From assembly GCA_036186865.1 (NCBI GenBank), contig AP025054.1:3100020-3164019 (forward strand): 64,000 nucleotides of DNA, read 5' to 3'. The position numbers and the translations under genes were made by a program. The notes under the pieces are model-generated. The model did no database searches and was not told where the DNA came from. It saw only the letters and a list, made by a program, of their open reading frames with translations. Shown piece by piece: positions 1 to 10,273 of the stretch (the first letter of the stretch is position 1; each line of letters opens with the position of its first letter). This DNA is from Eustoma russellianum. Taxonomy: Eukaryota > Streptophyta > Magnoliopsida > Gentianales > Gentianaceae.

Positions 1-405
1 CCCTGTATGGATCTACATAAGATTTCTATTTTAATTTTGTTTAATTAGTTAGACATCGCATACCTTAAAGGTAGTTCTCCCCCGTGCCACCTAAATTAAC
101 TCAACATTCACTTTTGCTTATCAACATATACGGTAACTTCTACCCATGTTTAAGACCTCAAAATATACGAATTTGATCTTGAAATAAAAGTTTCGGATCT
201 TATGATACAACTACAACAAGTTGAGTTGACGGGTTCAAGGTTAAGCTAGAGTTCCAATGTGCACCAAACCCTAAAATTTGGTGTGACGAACATTCGGCAA
301 GACCCTTGAACGTTCAACACACTCCTAAAGCTACAAAAATCACATCTTTCACCCTTAAAACGAAGGTCTTCAACCTCTATTCATCCAATTTTACAATATC
401 AAACT
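1..405. other. Intergenic, nothing recognised
   Basis: AT-rich sequence with no open frame, repeat ends or RNA signature that I could support. Confidence 0.5.
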
Positions 406-409
406 AAGG

Positions 410-690
410 GTGTTAACGAGCCGACCGAGCAGAATATTATGTTTTCGGATTCAGATTCGTTTATCTTAACGAACCATTCGGCTCGGTTCGTTTGTTGTAA
501 TAAGTTTCAAAATTTGTTCGAATTCGACTCAAAAACGTTATAACTCCTTAAACGATCCAAACAGGTCTGCTCGTTTAAGTAAACAAATCCAATTAAGTGT
601 TCGAACTCGACTTTAAAATTAACAAACAAGCTTGAATCAAATACGAATCAAACTCGAACAGTTCGCAAACAGTTCGATTCACTGAACCCG
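410..690. repeat. hAT-like miniature element, copy 1
   Basis: The stretch opens with AGGGTGTTAACGAGCC. It is then made of repeated GTTCG, CTCGTTTA and CGAACAGTTCG words, often in inverted orientation. The same composition and opening recur near 14262-14555 and 58965-59237. In the 59 kb copy the two ends are inverted (TGTTTAACGA versus TCGTTAACGGCCCT), which fits a non-autonomous hAT-type element. I could not define a target duplication here, so the borders are approximate. Confidence 0.5.
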
Positions 691-699
691 AGTACCAAC

Positions 700-1760
700 A
701 AACCATAACGTAAAGTGATGAGACCAGAATCGCTCATCGGGTGGATCAGAGATGACCCGAGTCGTGTGCCGTTAATCTTCCGTCTAAATCCATCAATGGA
801 ACTTGAAAAAGAAGAAAAACGTTAGAGGTCCCATGGCGCTGCCCCGAGAAAACCCTCCGACGCTTAAGTCAGTTATGTGTGGTTTGAGTAGGCAATTTAT
901 GCTGGAATAAAGGTTTAGATGAAACCTGTAATAAGAGCTCAATGAGTATTAGGCTTTTTAATGTATTGGCCGAGATGGAGTTCATAAGAGAAAGCTCCAG
1001 AGGTTGTTCCAAAAGTTGGATCCATTTCTCCGTCTGGATAGAAGGGTATTTAGACTTAGGATTGAGGAGGTCTGACCCCCTGCCCGATGATGGGATGGCG
1101 ATGTGTTTGAGATGGCGGTCTAGTCCACTGCAGAGCCGCAGTATGATGGGACAAGTGCCTGAGACCATAACTGTGTCAGTGGCTGAACCTACGATGTGTA
1201 GGCGGGCTTGTTATGATGACCTTGTACTAATCCATTCGATGCTTGACACCTGAAAAATAATCTGCAAATCTGCCTTGGTAGGTCCCAGATGTTAGCAGAT
1301 AATATCTTTCTCTGATGTTATCCGAGATACTCTGAGTAAGTGTTTAAGAGAGCAAGGCCGAGGCTGGAGCTCTGCTGATAAGAAACTAAGGCCGAGGCCG
1401 AGCTGAATAGATGTACATTGAGAGTTGTGCACAGTTGATTCCTTTACTCGCCGAGGTTGACTGTGAGCAGTAGCTTTGACTAAAGCTTTGCCGAGCCGAA
1501 GTGCAATAGGTCAAACTGTCCTTTCAAGATTTCATAATCTTGGTCATATTGAGTAAGTACCGACCTGACTTAGTCATGCGGCCGAGCTGACCAGGAATTA
1601 TATTTGAATTTGCCTTAGCCGTATTAATAGGTTTGTCTTGGCTAAAGTGCAAGATGACTGAGCAGAATTGCACTTCTGCCGAACTACAGAAGTTGTCTCA
1701 GTTATTGATTTGTCGTTGACTGTTTGTTGACTGACTGAATATTTTTTTGGCTCATCATAA
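700..1760. repeat. Unclassified dispersed repeat, GCCGAG-rich
   Basis: This block is more GC-rich than its surroundings and carries many GCCGAG and CCGAGG words between about 1350 and 1620. Open frames of about 100 residues lie on both strands near 869-1253. They overlap each other and show no recognisable domain, so I do not call them genes. The texture resembles the LTR or leader of a plant retrotransposon, but I found no paired ends. Confidence 0.3.
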
Positions 1761-3355
1761 AGCATCTTTAAGATCATCCAAAAGCATGTAATTTACATCC
1801 TCGTTCCAATTGACATCATTGCAATATACCAATTTTATACAATCATCACCTAGGCACTAACCGAAGTAAAAATAATGCCACTAATCAAGTAGGACCAATT
1901 CTTTGCCTTTCCGTTGTCAAAATCTTTCAAAGTTTACTAGGATATGACATGTTCTAAGGTGTCTTAAAATATTATAAAATTTATATAATAAATTTATTAA
2001 ATTATGTTTAGTTTTAAAAACAGCACCAGAAACGACCTATCTGGCAACAAGGTTCAGCGGAGATGATAACGGTTTGCTATTAATTTCAGTAATCCATGTA
2101 AAGGATAAAGTTGTTTTTCTTTTTTATTTTTGTTCTTTCATTTTCTTATTACTACTTTTATAACCCAAAACTTAGAAAAATCTCTAAAGCAAAATGTGCC
2201 CAATACATAAGACCACGAAACGAGAGAGAACAAAAATAAAAAACAAAACCAAAAACAAAATCTTCACTTTCCTATAAATTCCTAATGCATTCTTTGTCCC
2301 ATTTTTCTAGTAAGATATTTCTATTTGATATGTCTCAATATACTGTATTTCATATAAGTCTAATAAATCATATTTTCGTTCGGGATAACCATTATATGAT
2401 ACTCTATCCGATTTAAAATTTTGATAATACTGACTTTTTCATAATGATTTATATAAAAAAATCCAAATACAAAAATATTTTTAGGATGTAGAAAATATCA
2501 TAAATGAAGTTCTAATTTAAAATATGAAAATGAGATAGGAAAATTATATCATTGTAGCAAAGGTTGTTTCCCAACCCCAATGCCCTCACACCCCAACTGA
2601 CGAGTCAGCTAGAAGGATATAAATCAGGTATTTAGCGTCCTATTAAAAGAGAAACACAGTGTTCATAGACCTACAATGAGTCCACCCTCAAAGCCCCTAT
2701 TGGAGTCCTGGAAAATGACATCATATTGTCCCTTGAGTGTGGTCTGGACCCCAAGCAAGAAGACGATAAATAAGTGGATAAAAGGATGATTCTATGGTCC
2801 CATCTCAAATATAAAATACTTATTTCAGATTAAGACTAATTGTACTTATCTAACCTGTAAAACAAGAAAAGATAATCTTTAATAGATATAACTATAGTGT
2901 TAAAATTTAAAAGGAAACGCAAATAGAAGCGGATATATTACTAGAATTATAGTCATAGGTCGGATAAGAGAATCCACTGATGCTTGGATAAGGTTGTTTA
3001 TTTGTTTTCAGCAATCCGACTTGATATTTATTCGTACAAATCTGACCCTAAACGTTATCCAGATATGTAAATAGTTGACTATCATTGATCATATCTTATA
3101 AATATAAATGATATCCTATGATTATTATAAGAAAATTTATACAAATGTAAAAGTTTATACTGTTTGGCCTGTTAAAACTTTGTTGAGGCTCACTCAACAG
3201 CCACCGAAATCTACCGTACTAAACAACTGACAAAATCCGAATCTTCCTATACTTTTTCGGTGGACTATACCAATAGAGACCCTATTATTATTTTAATGAT
3301 TGTTATGACAATAATTTATGTGACCTTTAAAACAAATTATTGAGTTTAATGAGAT
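1761..3355. other. AT-rich intergenic DNA
   Basis: Long A/T-rich intergenic stretch. I see no coding potential, paired repeat ends or RNA gene. Confidence 0.5.
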
Positions 3356-3359
3356 TGTC

Positions 3360-3668
3360 GATTTCCAATGGAGTCAATGACACATTCTTTCTTAACTTTG
3401 AAATATGACAGAATAAAACAAAATGAATCACTAAATGGGTTGCGCTTCTTATATTTTGGAGTAACAGTTCATCGACACAGCTTGACGCAATTTACATCAT
3501 GGGTCTTCGGAAAACAACCTCTGTGTGTTTCTAACATATGAGTATGGTTGCGTACATTCGAACTCCTATACCCCGCTATAAACAAGAGCCATAAACAATA
3601 GTCTCCAAGGCCGCCATAAACAAGAACCATAAACAAGAGTTTCTAAATCAATAGGATAATGTTGTTGT
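3360..3668 (+). repeat. (TTG)n-tailed short interspersed repeat
   Basis: A copy of a family seen about eleven times in the window. Shared landmarks in order: GACTTTRGAATATGA, TTGCGCTTCTTATAT, GATCGACACAGCTTGACGC, TTTCTAACACATGAGTATGG, GCGTACATCCGA, then TAATG followed by a GTT/TTG run. This copy has an internal duplication of the ATAAACAAGAGCC segment just before the tail. A 3' TTG run is typical of some plant SINEs and of RTE LINE tails. I do not see convincing A and B boxes, so it could be either. Confidence 0.7.
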
Positions 3669-3914
3669 TAAGTTTAATAAAACACATCATATTTTCATAT
3701 TTTTACCGATTCGAGTAGTGCGTGTGTGAGAACGGAGATGGGATTGAGCTGAATCTTCTATGTTTGATCAGACTATCAAATTCTGTAAAGATGTCGATAT
3801 ATATTTGATCACACTAAGTTTTTTTTTTCTTTTTTTTTCCGAAGAAAAATATTCTGAAGGAGTAGGAAGAATAAAACTCCATTAAACGACCATTATTATT
3901 ATTAAAAATAGTCT

Positions 3915-4015
3915 TGTGTAATGTAAGGTAAAGTAGTATATATCAGATCGCTTAACGATCTGGTTCTTCTTCAGACCTTTCCAAATGTAAGAGCGTAGTG
4001 TACCGGAAACGCGCT
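3915..4015 (+). repeat. Au-like SINE, 3' fragment
   Basis: Holds the 3' domain of the tRNA-derived SINE family described at 24803: GGTAAAGTAGTATATATCAGATCG, CGATCTGG, then GTAGTGTACCGG. The 5' tRNA-like part with A and B boxes is missing, so this is a truncated copy. Confidence 0.6.
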
Positions 4016-4318
4016 ATTGAGAACACTGCTAGAACATGTGCCACTAGCGCCTTTAATCCGAGTCTATGCTAATTGTTATTTGCTGGCAGCCTGGCACTAC
4101 ACACAGTGACTGTTCTAGATCTAAAAATGCATTAAATAGAAGAATAAGGTAGTGCTTGGAGCTATAGTTATAAACAAAAATCATGATTAGTATTTATAAA
4201 AATGTACGAAACCTTTTTTTTATCATGTGATCAAATAAATTTGATACAATAAATTATGAATATGTATAATTTAACGTGATCAAAATAGTACTTATATTAG
4301 CCATCGTGATGCGTTCTT

Positions 4319-4580
4319 TATTACTCCCTCTGTTTGTAAACGTCATTAATGAAATTTCTGAGAGGGCATGTCACAAAACTATGTATAGTTTACCCCTTTC
4401 TTGAGGATTTAACTTTTAGGTACATTAATGATTTATCGAAAGAGATAAAGAGACGATTTCCTCTCAGAATTTTCTTTTGGCATTTCCATCCACATTATAA
4501 CTTTATAAAATTACCTAAGACTTACCTTGAAATTTTCTTGTCACACTAAAAATGACATTACTTTACCTTACTCAAAAAAG
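4319..4580. repeat. Possible Stowaway-type miniature element
   Basis: Begins with TTACTCCCTCTGTTTG, which resembles the TACTCCCTCYGTTY terminal motif of plant Tc1/mariner (Stowaway) elements. I could not find a clean inverted partner at the right end, so the assignment rests on one terminus. The 66-residue open frame inside has no recognisable domain. Confidence 0.3.
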
Positions 4581-4674
4581 AAAAAAAAATCAAATATTAC
4601 AAGTGTAAAATGAAAATCATAACAGTGTACATCTAATCATCCAATCTTCAAGTTAGAAAAGCATAATTAAGTAC

Positions 4675-4860
4675 GCCCCTATGGTATAGCTCAATTATTA
4701 TTCAGATAAGAAACAATGGTTTGACTCTAGGACACGCATAGTGTGAGTGTTTCACTGATGTCTGTGCAAAAGTTTAGGTTGCAGTGGACACCATGGGTGG
4801 ACTCCTTTGTGTATGACATCTCCAACCTAGGAGGCCGCTGAGCTCCTAATTTGCATCCTT
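4675..4860 (+). repeat. tRNA-derived SINE, second family
   Basis: Shares its layout with the copies at 9625-9785 and 11590-11762. There is a tRNA-like A box (TATAGCTCAATTATTATTC, worn here), a B-box-like GGTTTGACTCTAGGACACGCA, a GTGTGAGTGTTTC block, then GTGGACACC and TGTGTATGA. I infer an old pol III-derived SINE. Confidence 0.5.
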
Positions 4861-5472
4861 CATAATATTCCTTGGGCTGAGACGATGGGAGTCTTCAGGG
4901 CCAGAGTATGGTCTTTTGCTCCATGAGTTTGAGACAATAGGAGCTCTCAAAATTAAGATATAGCCTTTTGCTCCAAGAAAATCATAAGTACACATATCTT
5001 AAACAATCATGTGAAATCTCATGGTCACTATCAACCCTTGAGAGCAACCGGTTAATGGTCCACTAACATGACCCGTTTTCTGAAAGGACCGAATCCGTAT
5101 CTAAGTTTTTATATAGTATGTTTTATACATGGATCCAAAATATTGGAAAAAATCAGACCATATAAGGCATAAAATCTGGTCCTAGGATGCAGCATCCAAA
5201 TCTTTATCTTGGTAGTCAATTTGACGTCTAGTATTTGGTGAGTCGAAAGGATATAATAGATGAGATGGTGGATCGGATATGATTGGTGAGGAGAATGTGG
5301 GTCTTGGTGGGAAGATTCTGGGCAGCATTTGGTGTCTTGGCCTTGAAGATTATGAATTTGTTAGTAACAAAAGTAAAGCCCCATGTCATCGAAATCCCAA
5401 ACTTTCTTTTGCATTATTCCTTTCCATTCTTTTTGAATAACTTTATGATGAAATCCGGAACAACTCCCCCCC

Positions 5473-5476
<4 letters not shown>

Positions 5477-5530
<54 letters not shown>
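5477..5530. repeat. (AT)n microsatellite
   Basis: About 27 uninterrupted AT units, read directly. One of four long (AT)n runs, all within the first 15.5 kb. Confidence 0.95.
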
Positions 5531-5535
<5 letters not shown>

Positions 5536-6279
5536 TCATAGGTTATTGAGGAGGCTGGTATTGGTGTCTGAAGAGTCGCTGCCTCTTCTTTGACTTTATC
5601 AGTCCATGTTTTTGCAGTGTGATAGAAGTTGAAATCTTTCTTTTATCCTTTGTTTTCTTGGGCGTCATGTCTGTTTTTTTTGGAGAAATTCTTTATTCAA
5701 AAAATCTGAGACAGAATTTGTATCTTACTTGATAAATTCAATATCAAAATCGTGTATATATATATGTTAAATATGACAATTATTTTTTACTTTATTGGTT
5801 ATTAAGATGGCGAAAATTGGACTAAAATTTTCTGTGCTACTGGTACAATGTAGAAAAGATTATAGAATATTGACCATATATTAGTAACCAAAAAGAAGAA
5901 TATTGAATTGGGACGCCCACGTGATGATTGAATTGTAGTGAACAACTATTATATGGTACATCGAGAGCATATGCTTAAAGTCTTTATGTAAATGTATTTT
6001 TTTTTCTCATACTGTAATATGCCAAAAAAAAATATGCTTCCACTTATTTTGAGAGAACAAATCCTTGAATCATTTTAAAATGTGTGTAAAGTGAAAGAAT
6101 TTCAAAAAAAGCATTATCAAATTTTTAAAACGCCTCTTTGTTAAGATTTTGAATCAATTTCAATACCTTCCGGCATAAGTGCACTAATCCATGTATCAAA
6201 GACCTCAACGAGCAGACATGACTACCGTTTGAAAAACCGGCCATTACACTTTAGTTTTTTGTTTTTTTTTTTTGAGACA

Positions 6280-6550
6280 TACGTTTCCATTTCTAGTGAA
6301 GTAATAACACATTTTTCCTTGACTTTAGAATATGATAGAATAAAGTGAAATGACTTACTAAGTTGGTTGTATTTCTTATATCGTGAAGTAGCGGTTGATC
6401 GACACAGCTTGACGGAATTTTCATTATGTTTTCATCGGGAAACAATCTTGTGTGTTTCTAACGCATGAGTATGGTTGCGCACATCCGATCCTATATACTC
6501 CGCCATAGGCAGGAGACTATAAAACAATAGGGTAATGTTGTTGTTGTTGT
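6280..6550 (+). repeat. (TTG)n-tailed short interspersed repeat
   Basis: Near full-length copy ending in a GTTGTTGTTGTT run. It lies inside the left tandem duplicate and corresponds to the copy at 9090-9310 in the right duplicate, so this insertion predates the duplication. Confidence 0.7.
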
Positions 6551-6966
6551 TTTTTGAGACAGAGAATTTAATTTAGAGAAATCTTAAAGTTGAACCTAAA
6601 TTTATGATAAAAAAACGAAAAAGAAGTTATAGTCCAGTTTTACGGTTTTGGTTCTCTCAATTTCGGTTCTGAATCTGGCCAGTTTTTATATCCTGTGTTC
6701 AGTTTCTGTTTAGTTTCACGTTAACAAAACAATTTTATTTTTTTAACTTTAGCTAGGTATAAACCTTATTCACCTTAAACAATAATTAGAATTGGAAGAA
6801 AATACAAAAAAATATATAAAAAATTGAGAGTGAACTTAACTTTATAACGCTTGTTGTCTTTAAATAATAACTAAATCAGATGACTAACTAGTTCAAAATA
6901 TAATCATTCGAGTTAAGCAACCTACGACATTCTTTTTGTTTTGACAAATCAAAGACCACATAGTTC

Positions 6967-8145
6967 GGGAAATATGGATCTTTATTAATCAAGAAAAACA
7001 GACCAAAAGTTTACATCATCACAACTACATTACGTATTTTCTGCAATATCTAATATAGACGTATGGACATGAGCTAACAACCTAACACGCTCTAGTATAT
7101 CACGATAAATAAAAGATGAGCTTGGCATCTGATGTATGCTTCCATGTGCTAACTGATTTCTCCAAAACCATATACTATGGACACCCTGTCGAAACACATA
7201 GCACCAGTATAGTCCCATAGGTCCGCGCCGTGTGTTCTGAATATTCATGAAAACCCAATCACGCGGGGAGAGCGAGAAAACGAACCTTTCCACATCATCC
7301 TTATGTACTAACCATTCCCAAACCTTCCTTGCACACGAACAGTCTCGGAGTGCATGCATTGTAGTCTCAACCGAAATCTGGCATATCGGACACACATTAG
7401 CGACATCAAGTTGCCTCTGCCGAAGATGAGATAGTGTAGGAAGTCCATTGTGACATATTTGCCAAAGCAACATGTTCAGACGAGTTGGTCCTTTCATACT
7501 CTATATTTTGCTCCAATTGTTCTGTTGCCTAGAAGAGGGGTCGTTGATCAAGTAAGCATAGGCACTAGCCACCGAGAACTGACCCGAGGATGTTCTACTC
7601 CAACGGACTGTTTGGTCGTCATCGTGTAGACTAGATATTTCCAATCCCGCTCTCAGTAACGGTACCGTACTCCTTATATGCCGCCATATGGTGGACGTGT
7701 TACTGGTGGGACGATTTCGAAGCACATCACCATACTTGGACCGAAGTACTAGAACCCAAAGTTTATCTGGTCGAGAAAGTAGTTGCCAACCCAATTTTGC
7801 TAACATAGCAATATTCATTTCACGCAATCTTTTAATACCGAAACCCCCGTTATGCTTAGGTTGACAAACAATATTCCAAGAACACCAATGCAGTTTGGAA
7901 ATATGATCGGATTCCCCCCAGAAGAAACGGCGTGAAATTTTTTCAATCTCCTCCAATAACGCAATCGGTAATCGTACGGTTTGCATTGCATATGAAGGCA
8001 TTAAAGATATAACGCTTTGTATCAACAAACCTCTTGCCGCTTGAGATAAGAGTCTAGCTCGCCAGGTCGCCAGCTTGGTCTTAACTTTGTCCACAATAAA
8101 CCCATATGTACGCTTACTGCTCCTGCCGTGGACTAAAGGCATACC
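6967..8145 (-). mobile_element. 5'-truncated LINE with zf-RVT domain
   Basis: Non-LTR retrotransposon fragment. Coding runs from 8157 to 7030 in one frame, interrupted by a single TAG at 7501-7503 where family members normally have Trp. The upstream part is the end of the reverse transcriptase. It includes the SYAMQTVRLP and FFWGESD segments and a KHNGGFGIKRLREMN segment typical of plant L1-like LINEs. The downstream part is the reverse-transcriptase zinc-binding domain, with CPICQISVETTMHALRDC giving the Cys/His pattern. A 17-bp direct repeat, CAAAGACCACATAGTTC, flanks it at 6950-6966 and 8146-8162, as expected for a target-site duplication. An AATAAA lies near the 3' end, but no poly(A) tail is visible. 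The endonuclease and most of the RT are absent. Confidence 0.85.
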
Positions 8146-8163
8146 CAAAGACCACATAGTTCT

Positions 8164-8165
<2 letters not shown>

Positions 8166-8230
<65 letters not shown>
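8166..8230. repeat. (AT)n microsatellite
   Basis: About 32 AT units directly beside the right target duplication of the LINE. Confidence 0.95.
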
Positions 8231-8232
<2 letters not shown>

Positions 8233-8403
8233 ACGTGTTCTTTAAATGGATCCAGAGTATTTTTGCAACCGAATTTAGGTAACGTGCTCACGGAACTCTT
8301 AAAAAAGGATGCGTACGTGCATGTATGTACGTACAAAGACAGCCCAAATGAAAGAGCAATATAACATACAAAATGAAACGTGACAATCAATGTGATCCTG
8401 AAA

Positions 8404-8487
8404 CAATGGTGGCATACATCCGACCCCTCATATCTCGCCATAGTCTGGAGTCTCTAAGGCAATGGAATAATGTTGTTGTTGTTGTTT
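8404..8487 (+). repeat. (TTG)n-tailed repeat, 3' fragment
   Basis: Only the 3' end is present (GCATACATCCGACC, then TAAGGCAATGGAATAATG and a TTG run). It sits at the junction between the two tandem duplicates. Confidence 0.6.
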
Positions 8488-9089
8488 AATGAAATCCGGA
8501 ACAAGCAAGTTAATGACATTGGGCCTTATATAAATTTCACACACACATATATGTGTGCGTCTGTTTGTGTGTTAAATATGATGCCAAAAATTGGCCTACA
8601 TTTTATGTGATATTGGTACAATGTAGAAAAGATTATAGAATGTTGACCATATGTTAGTAACCAAAAAGAAGAATATTGAATCGGGACGCCCACGTGATGA
8701 TTGAATTGTAGTGAACGACTATTTTATGGTACATCGAAAGCATATGCTTATAAGTCTTTATGTAAATGTATGTTCTTTCTCATAGTGTAATATGCCAAAA
8801 AAAAAATATGCTTCCCCTTATTCTGAGAAAACAAATCCTTGAATCATTTTAAAATGTGTGTAAAGTGAAAAAGTTTCAACAAAGCACTATCAAATTTTTT
8901 TTTACAAGCTTCGTTGTCAAGATTTTGAATGAACTTCAATACCTTCCCATAGGCATAAGTGCACTAATCTATGTATCAAAGGCCTCAACTAGCGGACATG
9001 ACTACCGTTTGAAAAACCGGCCACTAAAGTTTAGTGTTTTTTTTTAAGACATACAGTTTATTTTAGATAAATCTTAAAGTTATACCTAG

Positions 9090-9310
9090 ATTCCTTCCAT
9101 TTTCGTCAAGGACACACTCTTCTTTGACTTTAAAATATGATGGAATAAAGTAAAATGATTCACTAAATTTCTTATACCGTGAAGTAGTCGTTGATCGACA
9201 CAACTTGACGCAATTTTCATTATGGGTCATTGAAAAACAACGTCTATGTGTTTCTAACACATGAGTATGGTTGTGTACATCCGACCTCTTATAAGCAGGA
9301 GCATGTCAAT
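9090..9310 (+). repeat. (TTG)n-tailed repeat, 3'-shortened copy
   Basis: Carries the family landmarks from CACACTCTTCTTTGACTTTA to GTACATCCGACC but has lost the TTG tail. Positional equivalent of 6280-6550 in the left duplicate. Confidence 0.6.
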
Positions 9311-9624
9311 GAGTTAATGTAGGTGTCGTTTGAACCAAAAAAAAAAAAAAAGGAAGTTAAACATAAATGTTATATAGTCCAGTTTTACAGTTTTGGTTAA
9401 CTATCAATTCCGGTTCTGAATCTGGCCAGTTTTTGTATCCGGTGTTCAGTTTCTGTTTAGTTTCACGTTTGCAAAACAATTTAATTTTCTTAAACTTTAA
9501 CTAGGTATAAACCTTATTCACCTTAAACAATAATTAGAATTAGAAGCAATAGATGTACCTTTTGGTAGAAAATAAAAATATTCAAAACCTATGTTCTTTT
9601 TTGTTAGAAAACAAATTTGTTCGT

Positions 9625-9785
9625 CTCCGTAACATAGTTCAGTTGGTACTCAGATTGTGATTTGCTCCAAGAGGTCAAGAGTTCGATTACAGAGACACAC
9701 AATGTGGGTGTTCCTCTGTTGCTAGGTCGAAGACCTAACTTGCGGACTAACAGCGGAGGAACACCTTATATGCATCACTGCGTAA
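9625..9785 (+). repeat. tRNA-derived SINE, second family
   Basis: Good A box (TAGTTCAGTTGGTA) and B box (GAGTTCGATTAC), spaced as in a tRNA gene. These are followed by the GTGGGTGTTCCTCTGTTGCTAGG body shared with 4675-4860 and the minus-strand copy near 11.7 kb. Present only in the right tandem duplicate, so it inserted after the duplication or was lost from the left copy. Confidence 0.6.
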
Positions 9786-10273
9786 TGAATCCAGAGTATT
9801 TTTGCAACCGAATTTAGGTAACGTGCTCAAGGAACTCTTAAAGAAGGATGTCTACGTTGTCATCTATATGTATATGGGATTAAATCTCCGGTTATTGTGA
9901 AATTTGATTTAGATTATGGAAGTAAATATTTTTGCATTTATTGCTACTGCACTATTCATTCTAGTTCCTATCGTTTTTTTACTTATCATTTATGTAAAAA
10001 CGGTCAGTAAAAATAATTAAAAAATCTGACTTAAACTGATTTCTTTTCAAGAATTTGCGAAATCAAACAAAAAAAAGAGCAATATAACATACAAAATGAA
10101 ACGTGACAATCAATGTGATCCTGAAACAAAACCTTGTCCTTTCTCTTTTATTTCTGAATTTCTAGAGGAACCACAAAAAACCCAAAAAGTAACCGGAAAA
10201 AGAAAGAGAGAAAAAAAAAGGAAAGAAAGAACATAATCTGAGCCAAAAAGCAGGATTAAAACATGAAACCACA

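Larger units (their letters stand above)
5448..8406. repeat. Tandem duplication, left copy
   Basis: Starting at ATGAAATCCGGAACAA this segment is repeated at 8488-10130. Matching blocks are 5765-6790 with 8570-9540, 8246-8320 with 9788-9860, and 8350-8405 with 10077-10128. The left copy is longer because it gained the LINE at 6967-8145 and an (AT)n run. The right copy instead carries a SINE at 9625-9785. The duplicated unit runs up to the 3' end of the subtilase, so it may be the downstream flank of a lost tandem subtilase. Confidence 0.8.
8488..10130. repeat. Tandem duplication, right copy
   Basis: Counterpart of 5448-8406, without the LINE. It ends about 145 bp downstream of the subtilase stop codon, so the subtilase 3' flank is part of the duplicated unit. 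Confidence 0.8.

Noticed and set aside
869..1253. Overlapping open frames of 99 and 103 codons on opposite strands
   Set aside because: They shadow each other, have no recognisable domain and lie in a GC-richer repeat block.
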